Position numbers and translations under genes: made by a program. A stretch of DNA of 64,000 nt from Psychrobacillus sp042944905. Lineage in GTDB: Bacteria; Bacillota; Bacilli; Bacillales_A; Planococcaceae. The notes under the pieces are model-generated. The model was not told the origin of the DNA. It did no database searches and worked only from the letters and a program-made list of their open reading frames with translations. This document shows, in pieces, positions 56,651 through 64,000 of the stretch. The stretch covers positions 1,984,001 through 2,048,000 of the forward strand of contig NZ_CP168496.1 in the NCBI RefSeq assembly GCF_042944905.1, read 5' to 3'. Every line of letters begins with the position of its first letter. Position 1 is the stretch's first letter.

Positions 56651-58101
56651 ATGGGGGCTATTGATGGAAAAGATTTTATTAACCGATTAAATGAGTTAAA
56701 TAATGAAATTTGGTACGACGGTGAAAAAATTGAGGGGTTGCTCTCTGAACAACCTGCTTTTAAGGGACTGATTCAGTCAAAAGCGGCTCTTTATGATTTA
56801 CAACATGACCCAAAAATAAAAGATGAGATGACTTTTATTTCCCCAGTTTCAGGAGAACTTATTGGTCTTTCATATTTGCAACCAAAAACGAAAGAGGACT
56901 TAATAAGAAGAAGAAAGATGTCTGAACATTGGGCAAGGTATTCAGGGGGTATCACGGGAAGAAGCCCAGATTATTTGAACACAGTTTTAATGAGCTTTAC
57001 TTCTTCAGTATCCTTTTTAAAAAATAAGGACAAATGTTTTCCAAATAATCTACAATCATTTTATGAATTGGCCCGGGAAAATGACCTGTCGTTTACACAT
57101 ACCTTTTTTCTCCACAAGTGAATCGTTCTCTTATTTACTTTGAAAATACCGATGAACCAATCGCCGCAAAAGTTATTGATAAAAATGAAGAAGGAATCAT
57201 TATTAAAGGTGCTCGTCTTCTTGCTACGCAAGGTGGTTTAACAGATGAAGTATTAGTATTTAGCGTTGGGAAATTTCTATTTAATGAAGATGAAGCTTTT
57301 GCTTTTTCTATTCCTTCTAACACAAAAGGAATAAAGTTTATTTGTAGGGATACATTCATCGGAGGTCAATCTTCTTTTAATCATCCATTAAGCTCGCGGT
57401 TCGAAGAAATGGATTCTATCGTTGTCTTTGACAATGTTTTAGTACCTTGGAATAGAGTATTTTATTACAACAATGCGGAAGTAGCTGAGCCATTCCCAAT
57501 TCAAAGCTCTTTCCATCCCTTTACTAAGCACCAAGTATTGACTAGACAAATTGTAAAAACAGAGTTCGTCTTAGGTATTGCTCAGCTTATTATCGAAACG
57601 ATTAATATTAGCGAGTATCAGCATGTCCAAGAAAAGATGTCAGAAATCATCATTGGTCTAGAGACAATGAAAGCCTTGTTAGAAAAATCGGAAAATAAAG
57701 CAAAATTAGATGAATGGGGATATATGCGACCAGAAATTTTCCCGCTTCAAGTTGCTGGTAACATTTTCCCTAAAATATATCCTCGTTTCACTGAAATTAT
57801 CCAGCTAATCGGAGCTAGTGGAATGATTACATTGCCAACCGAAAATGCATTTCAATCCACTATTAGAAATGACTTAGATTTATATCTTCAAGGAGCTACT
57901 AAGACCGCAGAGGAACGTGTAAAAATATTTCGTTTAGCTTGGGATCTAACAATGAGTTCATTTGGAACAAGACAAACCCAATATGAGCGATACTTTTTTG
58001 GCGACCCGATTCGATTATCAAGCGATTTATATAAGAAATATCCAAAAAATGAATATGTCAAGGTAATTAGTAATTTCTTAAGTCTAAAAAAAGAAGAGTA
58101 G
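56651..58101 (+). pseudogene. 4-hydroxyphenylacetate 3-monooxygenase-family (HpaB-like) gene, frameshifted
   Basis: Two overlapping plus-strand frames (56651-57121 and 57118-58101) form one HpaB-like flavin monooxygenase of about 483 residues. The first holds MGAIDGKDFINRLNEL and HWARYSGGITGRSPDY. The second resumes with VNRSLIYFENTDEP, TFIGGQSSFNHPLSSRFEEM and a C-terminal SSFGTRQTQYERYFFGDPIR. One missing base near 57105-57112, in a T/C-rich run, turns the expected THTFFxPQVNRS into THTFFLHK-stop. Family members use reduced flavin to hydroxylate aromatics. A sequencing error at the run is possible. Confidence 0.8.
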
Positions 58102-58135
58102 CAGAAGTTCAATTATTTTAACTTGCCCCTCCCTC

Positions 58136-58285
58136 TTAGTTGAGCTTTCTTTTAATGGCCGCTTTTATTCCAAGAGGACATAAAAACTTTTCTGAATAAA
58201 CAGCACTGTTATTATTATCTAAATCTTCATTGAAAAAAGTCACAACTTTAGTTATATGAGTTGGATTCGCTAAAGCTATTTGCAT
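58136..58285 (-). pseudogene. GNAT N-terminal fragment
   Basis: ATG at 58285, right behind AAGGAGGGGAGAAAG, opens a 49-codon frame: MQIALANPTHITKVVTFFNE, then SAVYSEKFLCPLGIKAAIKR and KLN. It looks like the first 50 residues of a GNAT acetyltransferase, with the motif A region missing. The strong ribosome site suggests recent truncation, and a short peptide may still be made. Confidence 0.5.
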
Positions 58286-58313
58286 CTTTCTCCCCTCCTT
58301 AAAATAAAGCTTT

Positions 58314-59354
58314 TTAAGACATAAGAGATTTATATATCTCGCCTATAATTCCTTCCATTTGATGAACACCTAATTCTGCATTCGTCATAATAACTGCCCC
58401 TTTTTCTATGTGTGAAAATGCAACCATCATGCATTGAAAACCTACTCCCCAACCGAGTGATGTAATTTCTAATTCTTTTTCAGAGCCTTCAACAAACACT
58501 CCTAATCCAGCCCAACTCTTGCCTTTTTGCGGTGTTATTATTTCATTTGCTAATCTTTTTGAAATGCCAATTTTACTTTCTCCTTTTAGAGCATTCAATA
58601 GCTCAAGAACTAATCGAGCTAAATCTAAAGAAGTTGTCCATAATCCAGAAGCCGCTGGGTATGGATATATAGGATACCTTCCATCTACCAATTCACCGTT
58701 TTTATTATGACCACAAGATAATTCTTTTTTATCCTTCTCTAATATTGTTGTTGTATTTAAATGGCTATTTTTCATTCCTAATGGCTTAAATATTAATTCA
58801 TCCACCGCTTGATAAAATGGCTTTTCAGTAACATCTTCAATTAGTTGCTGAACAACACAAAAACCTGCATCTGAATAGTGAAATTCACTCTCTGGTTCAC
58901 ACTGTACTTTAATAGGAGTTTTACAATAAGTAGTTTTCCCCTCTAATAATTCGACCATCGAAGGAATCCCTATTTTTGAATTTAGTTCAGAAAAGCTACC
59001 TTTAGGGTCCTTAATTCCAGATTGATGACTAAGTAAGTTTCTCAATGTAACACTTTTATTTTTAGTGAATTCATTTTCTTGTACTTTCCACGATACAAGT
59101 CTTGTATTTATATCCTCATCTAAATCAAGTAGTCCTTCCTCTATTAGTTTTATAGCAATCATTCCTGTTAAGAACTTGCTAATGGAACACGCACTAAAAA
59201 TCGAATTTTCATTTACTTTTCTATCGCTTTCTACTTCTAGTAAACCATAATTTTCTGTTCCGATAATTTGACCGTTCTCAAGCAATGCAATACTTAAACC
59301 TAGCACATTATAATATTTCATTTGTTCTTCGATGTTGATATTTTTTAATTTCAT
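58314..59354 (-). CDS. Serine hydrolase, class C beta-lactamase/esterase family
   Basis: The 346-residue protein has the SxxK motif SISK (S57, K60) and a YSD in EFHYSDAGFCV (Y160), the YxN-like position of class C beta-lactamase-related enzymes. A third motif is near LGWGVGFQ. There is no signal peptide, so it is likely cytoplasmic and more probably an esterase or D-amino-acid peptidase-like enzyme than a resistance beta-lactamase. RBS AGGAGGATAAAT precedes the ATG. The group II intron relic begins about 90 bases upstream of its start. Confidence 0.8.
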   Translation of the reverse strand: MKLKNINIEEQMKYYNVLGLSIALLENGQIIGTENYGLLEVESDRKVNENSIFSACSISKFLTGMIAIKLIEEGLLDLDEDINTRLVSWKVQENEFTKNKSVTLRNLLSHQSGIKDPKGSFSELNSKIGIPSMVELLEGKTTYCKTPIKVQCEPESEFHYSDAGFCVVQQLIEDVTEKPFYQAVDELIFKPLGMKNSHLNTTTILEKDKKELSCGHNKNGELVDGRYPIYPYPAASGLWTTSLDLARLVLELLNALKGESKIGISKRLANEIITPQKGKSWAGLGVFVEGSEKELEITSLGWGVGFQCMMVAFSHIEKGAVIMTNAELGVHQMEGIIGEIYKSLMS

Positions 59355-59441
59355 ATTTATCCTCCTACAATAGTGTTTTCAATAATATTGTAACACGAAT
59401 ATACGTTCTATTGTATGTATTTGGAAAGAATATTTATATTA

Positions 59442-59502
59442 GTCGAGTAGAAAGGAACCTCTCTACCTTGCGGTAGATTGTGTTCCTCCCTCCTCACAGA
59501 AC
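59442..59502 (-). other. Group II intron relic, part 2 (interrupted by RIT element)
   Basis: On the minus strand this reads GTTCTG-TGAGGAGGGAGGAA, then a hairpin (CTACC / GGTAG), ending CTTTCTACTCGAC. This looks like the RNA just before the maturase ORF in bacterial group II introns, following the GCACGGTTCTG seen at 63055-63070. No reverse transcriptase follows: the sequence passes at once into the region upstream of the serine hydrolase gene. The relic is thus truncated at the start of intron domain IV. Confidence 0.65.
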
Positions 59503-59533
59503 TTATCCCGACCTCTGGGTTATTCCGACTCTT
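59498..59533 (+). repeat. Left terminal inverted repeat of the RIT element
   Basis: Begins AGAACTTATCCCGACC and ends ATTCCGACTCTT. It contains TTATCCCGAC (59503-59512) and TTATTCCGACT (59520-59530). A third, inverted copy (AGTCGGAATAA, 59595-59605) lies just inside. They are likely recombinase binding sites. Confidence 0.85.
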
Positions 59534-59696
59534 TAGATGATTATAATTAAAATACATGAAATAACGAATTCTTTTCTCCAAAAGGAGGGGGAAAAGTCGG
59601 AATAATAAATTTCACAGTTGTATTTTTCTTACATAAGTCAACCGATAATAAATATTGGTTATCAACCAAATCTATTGTTAATGGAGGCATTATGTA

Positions 59697-60923
59697 ATGA
59701 ATAAAGTCACAATCCAAGAATTAATTGATTTAGCTAATGAAAACTTGAATGAACTTCAGCTTCGTGACGGTTACATTCATTTCTATCATCACCGTGCATT
59801 TCAGCCAATCTCTAATTTTTATCGTGAGAAATCAGAACTATTCTATTGTTCCGAACTGATGGATGAACTTAGGAGTCATTACCAAGAGCTATTTTATTTT
59901 GGTAGTATTTCACGAAAAACCCTATGTTGGCGTTTGAGAGGTCTTGGTATTATAAATGAGGTATATAAAACCGGCGGTTTTGCTTGGAAAGTTTTTAGTA
60001 TCAAAAAAGAATCCCTACTTTCAAGCTATTACAAAAAAATCTTAACTGAATTTCTTTCTAGTCTGGGGGATATCCGTAGAATCGGTATATACAGATCCAT
60101 CACTGAAAGGTACTTCCTGTTTTTGACTACACACGGACACAGCACAATTGGAATAGTCTCGCCTGTAGTTATTCGAAGTTTCATTGTTGATATATCTACC
60201 AGTCGTCCAAAAACCATGGATGATGTAGTAACAGTGCTAAGAAAAATTCATATGTATCTTCGTGAGGAAGGCCTGCTTGATATCCGTTTTGAACCAATCC
60301 TTTTCGTACCAAGAGCTCGTGACAAGAAAGTTCTGCCCTGTTTTTCACCAGAAGAATTAAACTTAATACTGAAACAGGTTAATACAGAAACACCGGCAGG
60401 AAAAAGGGATAATGCCATCATCCAACTTGGTATCTCCACTGGACTACGTGCTGGTGACATCACAAACCTAAAGCTGACGGATGTTGACTGGATAAACAAT
60501 GAAATTTATCTGATACAAGGTAAAACAAAACAGCCGCTATCACTTCCATTGGAAGAACGTACTGGTAATGCCATAATTGATTATATTCTTAACGGAAGAC
60601 CAAAATCAGAATCTTCTTATATTTTCCTGAGAAGTCTTGCACCCTATCATAAGTTTCAAGACGGGGTGGCTATTTCCTGCGTATTTCGGAAATACCTCAA
60701 AAGTGCCGGCATCAGCCATACTGTTGGTGACGGAAAAACCTTTCATGGACTTCGTCGGACACTTGGTACGGAAATGGTCGTTCAAGGAATTCCCATTACG
60801 ACCGTTTCACAGGTACTTGGGCACCATTCGCCAGAAGCTGCTAAGCAGTACATCTCCCTAGATACTAATGGTCTGAAGCAATGTGCATTAAGCTTCGGCA
60901 CCATCGGGGAGGTCCGAGTATGA
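59697..60923 (+). CDS. RIT tyrosine recombinase A
   Basis: The 408-residue integrase-family recombinase has a complete catalytic set: R251 (GLRAGD), a Lys in the GKTKQP beta-hairpin, H350xxR353 (HGLRR), H376 (LGHHSPEAA) and nucleophile Y385 (QYISLD). The N-terminal 130 residues hold a SAM-like core-binding domain preceded by an extra domain (residues 1-100), as in the longest member of RIT trios. Its TGA overlaps the ATG of the second gene (ATGA at 60920-60923). Confidence 0.9.
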   Translation: MNKVTIQELIDLANENLNELQLRDGYIHFYHHRAFQPISNFYREKSELFYCSELMDELRSHYQELFYFGSISRKTLCWRLRGLGIINEVYKTGGFAWKVFSIKKESLLSSYYKKILTEFLSSLGDIRRIGIYRSITERYFLFLTTHGHSTIGIVSPVVIRSFIVDISTSRPKTMDDVVTVLRKIHMYLREEGLLDIRFEPILFVPRARDKKVLPCFSPEELNLILKQVNTETPAGKRDNAIIQLGISTGLRAGDITNLKLTDVDWINNEIYLIQGKTKQPLSLPLEERTGNAIIDYILNGRPKSESSYIFLRSLAPYHKFQDGVAISCVFRKYLKSAGISHTVGDGKTFHGLRRTLGTEMVVQGIPITTVSQVLGHHSPEAAKQYISLDTNGLKQCALSFGTIGEVRV

Positions 60924-61883
60924 AAAATCAAATCGAAAGCCTTTTTACCCCATATATTGAGGAAATGCTTGAATTATAAGGTGAGTCTAGGCTACCAAAG
61001 ACGCACGTATGAGGGGTTTCTTCGTGATTTCAGCAGATTCTGCTGGGGAAATTTCCCTGAGGAAGACAGACTAACCATGGAACTTGTCCATGCGTGGGCA
61101 ATAATGCGACCTACAGAAAGTCAGTCAGGATTTCGCAGAAGGCTATCCCCTTTAAGAGAATTTGGAAAGTATCTAAATGCGATTGGTATCCAGAGCTATG
61201 TTATACCTTCCGACTTTTCAGGAGGAAGATCCTCATTTATGCCTTATATATTTACAGATGAAGAACTTATAACTATTTTTACTGAAGCTGACCGCCTAAA
61301 GAGAAACCAAAACACACCAAATCGTCATCTAATTGTCCCTGCACTATTAAGGCTGATTTATTTCTGCGGTCTACGTCCGAATGAGGGACGTGAAATCAAG
61401 AAATTAGATGTGGATCTGGATAGAGGTACCCTCTTTATTCGTAAGAATAAGACGCATAGAGAACGTATTGTACCAATGTCAGATGACATAAGAAATTTCT
61501 GCATAGAATATTATGAAAAGCTAAAGATATTCGCACCTAAAAGCGAATACTTCTTTCCAAATCCAGACGGCATCCCGTATTCGGCTGAATGGCTCACCAA
61601 GCAATTTCTTTCGATATGGGAACGTAACCAACCTGTACAATGTTCTACAAGAGTACGCGTGTACGATCTCCGTCATAGATTCGCATCGGCTGTAATGATG
61701 AATTGGCTAGACGAAGGCGTAGACTTATATGCAAAGCTTCCATACCTAAGTACATATATGGGGCATGCTAGATTTTCTGATACCGCCTATTATATCCATC
61801 TCCTTCCTACAAATCTGACTCGTTCCAATGCAATTGATTGGGATTCATTTTCGGCACTGATACCGGAGGTATCACCATGGTAA
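60920..61883 (+). CDS. RIT tyrosine recombinase B, N-terminal frame disrupted
   Basis: The ATG at 60920, overlapping the stop of the first gene, reads MKNQIESLFTPYIEEMLEL and then TAA. Removing one T in TTATAAG near 60973-60976 would continue as KVSLGYQRRTYEGFLRDFSR, in frame with the rest. As it stands, the open frame can start only at TTG 60957 (308 residues). The catalytic domain is otherwise intact: R in GLRPNE, K in NKTHRER, YDLRH (Tyr replaces the first His of HxxR), H in MGHARF and Tyr in AYYIHL. So the trio may have a damaged middle member, or the start may really be 60957. Confidence 0.75.
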
Positions 61884-62920
61884 AATCGGAAAGCTTAAAG
61901 TTTTACCAGATGGTACGGGACTTCCTCACAGTCTATTTGCCAAAACAAAAGGCAAGCAGTGCGAATACGATTAAGGCTTACAGAGAGTCATTGAATCTCC
62001 TCCTAGAATACCTAAAAGAGGAGGAAAACCTTCCGTTGATGGAAGTTTCTTTTGATAGAATCTCCAGGAAAACCGTGGAAGGCTATCTTGATTGGCTAGA
62101 AGAAACTCGCAAATGCAGTATTCCGACCAGAAATCACAGGCTTTCTAGTATACGTTCCTTCTATAAATATGCCGGAAATAGGGACATGTCGATCATTGCC
62201 TATACCATTGAATTTGAAATGATACCAATCAAAAAGACAGAGAAAACACAACAGGTGAAATTCTTTGAAGAAGATGCATTAAAGGCAATCCTAGCACAAC
62301 CTGATACATCTGCTAGAAAAGGTATACGAGATTTATTTTTCATGATATTGATGTATGACACTGCCGGCAGAAATCAGGAAATACTTAATTTGAAAATCAG
62401 TGACATTCGTGTATCTACAAAGGATTCCCATGCAGTATTATCAGGAAAAGGAAACAAAATAAGAATCGTACCACTCATGCAAAGAACCATTGATCACTTT
62501 AATAATTACATTCGACTTTTTCATGATGGAAAGGTTACAGACGAATTTTTATTCTATGTTATACAAAAAGGGAAAAGACAGGCAATGTCAGCTGATAATG
62601 TCGGGAAATTTATGAAACGATATGGGAAAACAGCGAGAGATCAATGTAATAAAGTACCCGAAGGTCTTCATCCACATATGTTTCGTCATTCCAGATCAAT
62701 GCATCTTTACCGCGGCGGCATGCCACTGGCACTCTTGTCGGAATGGTTGGGTCATGCACAGTTGGAAACAACTAAGATTTATGCAAATGCGGATACACAG
62801 ATGAAACGGGAAGCGATAGAAAAAGCAACAAGCAGTCTAAATCCATTGACACAGGAACAGAAAGTTACATCATGGCAGAATGATGAAGAATTAATTAAGC
62901 GACTTTATGGATTATTATAG
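61877..62920 (+). CDS. RIT tyrosine recombinase C
   Basis: ATG at 61877 follows GGAGGT at six bases and overlaps the stop of recombinase B (ATGGTAA). The 347-residue protein has an XerC-like N-terminal SAM-like domain (FYQMVRDFLTVYLPKQKASS and NTIKAYRESL) and the catalytic set R (AGRNQE), K (GKGNKIR), HMFRHS (HxxR), H (LGHAQLETT) and Y (IYANAD). All catalytic residues are present. A terminator at 62949-62992 follows. Confidence 0.9.
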   Translation: MVKSESLKFYQMVRDFLTVYLPKQKASSANTIKAYRESLNLLLEYLKEEENLPLMEVSFDRISRKTVEGYLDWLEETRKCSIPTRNHRLSSIRSFYKYAGNRDMSIIAYTIEFEMIPIKKTEKTQQVKFFEEDALKAILAQPDTSARKGIRDLFFMILMYDTAGRNQEILNLKISDIRVSTKDSHAVLSGKGNKIRIVPLMQRTIDHFNNYIRLFHDGKVTDEFLFYVIQKGKRQAMSADNVGKFMKRYGKTARDQCNKVPEGLHPHMFRHSRSMHLYRGGMPLALLSEWLGHAQLETTKIYANADTQMKREAIEKATSSLNPLTQEQKVTSWQNDEELIKRLYGLL

Positions 62921-62948
62921 ACATAATTATTCCGACTTTTTAAGCTAT

Positions 62949-62992
62949 AAGCCATCAAAAACATAGAAAAAACCTGTGTTTTTGATGGCTTA
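62949..62992 (+). terminator. Terminator hairpin inside the RIT right end
   Basis: AAGCCATCAAAAACA (62949-62963) and TGTTTTTGATGGCTT (62977-62991) pair perfectly over 15 bases around an A-rich loop. It stops the recombinase transcript and is nested inside a larger palindrome formed with the TTATTCCGACT motif at 62927-62937 and its inverted copy at 63001-63011. Confidence 0.8.
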
Positions 62993-62997
62993 CTTAT

Positions 62998-63033
62998 AAA
63001 AGTCGGAATTATGCAGAAGTCGGGATAAGTTCT
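62998..63033 (-). repeat. Right terminal inverted repeat of the RIT element
   Basis: The complement begins AGAACTTATCCCGACT and ends ATTCCGACTTTT, matching the left repeat at 31 of 36 positions. Immediately outside is a perfect 12-bp hairpin, GTTCTGTTATCC (63029-63040) with GGATAACAGAAC (63049-63060), whose right arm carries the outer CAGAAC. Confidence 0.85.
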
Positions 63034-63054
63034 GTTATCCCTACTTCCGGATAA

Positions 63055-63683
63055 CAGAACCGTGCTTGCGCTATTTACGCACACGGCTCCTCCAAGTCAC
63101 CATTCACAAGATTTACCTAATCTCTTTCGATCAGATTTTGCTTATTCTGCTATCCTCAATAGTTTAGTTTACATTTATTAACTCTACCGCTGTGTGTAGT
63201 AAATGTGTCCCTAGTGAGGGTGATCACTTGGTAGCAGCCTTTCCTCCATCGGCATTACCCAACTTCATTGGTACTACGCTGCTATCCGACTCCCTACAAC
63301 GGCATTTGGCTTCCTTGCTTATTATCGCTTGTACACCATACTCTTCTATAAGAAGAAAAGACCGGTAGGGCCTCCCGAGTTGCCGTATCATATCAATGTC
63401 TGACGTGCCAAGGTCTCTGACTCCAGAGAGGTTTTATCCTTCTTGCCTTTAACGATGGATAAAATGTAGCTTTCTGCTGTGCTTAAGGCATCAGCCCTCT
63501 CGAATTACTAACATTATGGAGCTCAATCCCTTCAACCTATTGGCTTTCGGCCCGCCATCTAACTGTCTACGCTTAAAGGCTAATGTTACCAGTAGCCCTC
63601 CAAGACTCGCTACGAGTGAATGGCTAGTTCTTTCTCGACGGGAATCCCACCCGCTATATGATACGACCTAGGCTCGGCCGCAC
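63055..63683 (-). other. Group II intron relic, part 1 (5' RNA domains)
   Basis: On the minus strand it begins with GTGCGGCCGAGCC near 63683, or GTGTGC at 63691; both fit the GUGYG 5' splice consensus. It runs through GGGTGGGATTCCCGTCGAG, ACTCGTAGCGAGTCTTGGAG, GGCGGGCCGAAAGCC and GATACGGCAACTCGGGAGG to GGAGGAGCCGTGTGCG and GCGCAAGCACGGTTCTG. These are familiar domain I-III landmarks of bacterial group II introns. No reverse transcriptase, domain V or domain VI follows. The RIT element splits the relic right after GGTTCTG. Confidence 0.75.
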
Positions 63684-63886
63684 AAGCACACCGTTAGTTG
63701 AAGTAAGAATTTTTAATATTAATACTGTTATATCTTGAGTTACTTAGAGTCACAGCCAGTTATAGCTATTAATAAGAGAATAGCATGAGAATAAAAACAA
63801 ACTTTTTCAATATGTCTTTCCTTGCTAGCATTTCTTTTCTACAAGTATGATACACCTCAATGGTGTAATAATAATTTGCTTGGTCT

Positions 63887-64000
63887 TTAAAACGGTAATT
63901 CATTGCCGTTCTTGTCTTGGACAATTAGCTCATATTTCTGATTCTCAATCTTTGTTTTTATTTCTTCACTATCTAGGAACTCAGTAATTTCTTTTCGGAT
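63887..64000 (-). CDS. C-terminal end of a gene entering from the right
   Basis: The last 37 codons are visible and read IRKEITEFLDSEEIKTKIEN, then QKYELIVQDKNGNELPF and a stop at 63887-63889. A similar tail (HDKNGNDFPF) stands as a fragment at 25132-25213. The family is not recognised and the start lies outside the window. Confidence 0.45.
   Translation of the reverse strand: MRKEITEFLDSEEIKTKIENQKYELIVQDKNGNELPF

Larger units (their letters stand above)
59497..63060 (+). mobile_element. RIT (recombinase-in-trio) element
   Basis: Three same-strand, overlapping tyrosine recombinase genes are bounded by terminal inverted repeats (59498-59533 and 62998-63033; 31 of 36 identical). CAGAAC occurs directly at 59497-59502 and 63055-63060. 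The TIRs contain repeated TTATYCCGACT motifs. The element lies inside a minus-strand group II intron relic, whose halves rejoin into a continuous intron sequence if the element and one CAGAAC are removed. The three-recombinase layout is that of the RIT family. Insertion within an intron is read directly here; mobility is inferred. Confidence 0.85.

Noticed and set aside
59697..62920. Reading the recombinase trio as a Tn554-type transposon
   Set aside because: Tn554 has two tyrosine recombinases plus a non-recombinase TnpC, and usually carries resistance genes and lacks long TIRs. Here all three are tyrosine recombinases between clear TIRs, fitting RIT.
63055..63691. A retron or active retroelement
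   Set aside because: The RNA landmarks are those of a group II intron, and no reverse transcriptase frame exists on either side of the RIT element.

Overview
The window is low-GC Firmicute DNA, most likely a spore-forming member of the Bacillales. The evidence is a TPP-riboswitch thiXYZ-type operon, a glgB-glgC-glgD-glgA cluster with the GlgD paralogue typical of Firmicutes, a sporulenol-synthase-like triterpene cyclase, HelD, AGGAGG-type ribosome sites with many TTG and GTG starts, and many short lipoproteins. I cannot name the genus with confidence. I saw no rRNA, tRNA or CRISPR array.

Layout. 1-6.0 kb: a membrane gluzincin-like metalloprotease running off the left edge, a Nudix hydrolase, a zinc-ribbon membrane protein, an APH-like kinase, a cupin and small envelope proteins. 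6.3-10 kb: a calcium-type P-type ATPase convergent with heme O synthase ctaB, separated by one copy of a small palindromic repeat that occurs four times within 5 kb. 10-20.8 kb: a frameshifted alpha/beta hydrolase, a broken lipoprotein, an Ig-like protein, HelD with a divergent candidate small RNA, acetyltransferase and SRPBCC genes, the rRNA methyltransferase RlmCD and a tRNA-dihydrouridine synthase. 21.2-25 kb: TPP riboswitch, then thiY, an MTH1187-family thiamine-binding protein, thiX, thiZ and a TatD-type hydrolase. 25.4-27 kb: a PhoX-like protein. 28.1-35.2 kb: a glycogen cluster with a GH15 glucoamylase-like gene at its 5' side and no glgP. 36-45 kb: an M48 protease, a signal-peptidase-like lipoprotein that lacks the usual lysine, an ANT-type nucleotidyltransferase, a decayed propeller protein and the triterpene cyclase.

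From 45 to 59 kb the DNA is accessory. It holds small membrane proteins, lipoproteins, GNATs, a deaminase and a HAD phosphatase mixed with broken genes (lipoproteins with one internal stop, an LRR gene, a RimJ/L-type GNAT, an HpaB-type hydroxylase). Some of these lesions lie at homopolymers and could be sequencing errors. The in-frame stops look like real decay.

The most striking locus is 59.5-63.7 kb. Three consecutive tyrosine recombinase genes (a RIT, recombinase-in-trio, element) are bounded by 36-bp terminal inverted repeats matching at 31 of 36 positions, and by a 6-bp direct repeat CAGAAC. The element interrupts a minus-strand group II intron relic that keeps its 5' RNA domains but has lost its reverse transcriptase. 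Removing the element and one CAGAAC copy rejoins the two intron halves. The second recombinase gene appears frameshifted at its N-terminus.
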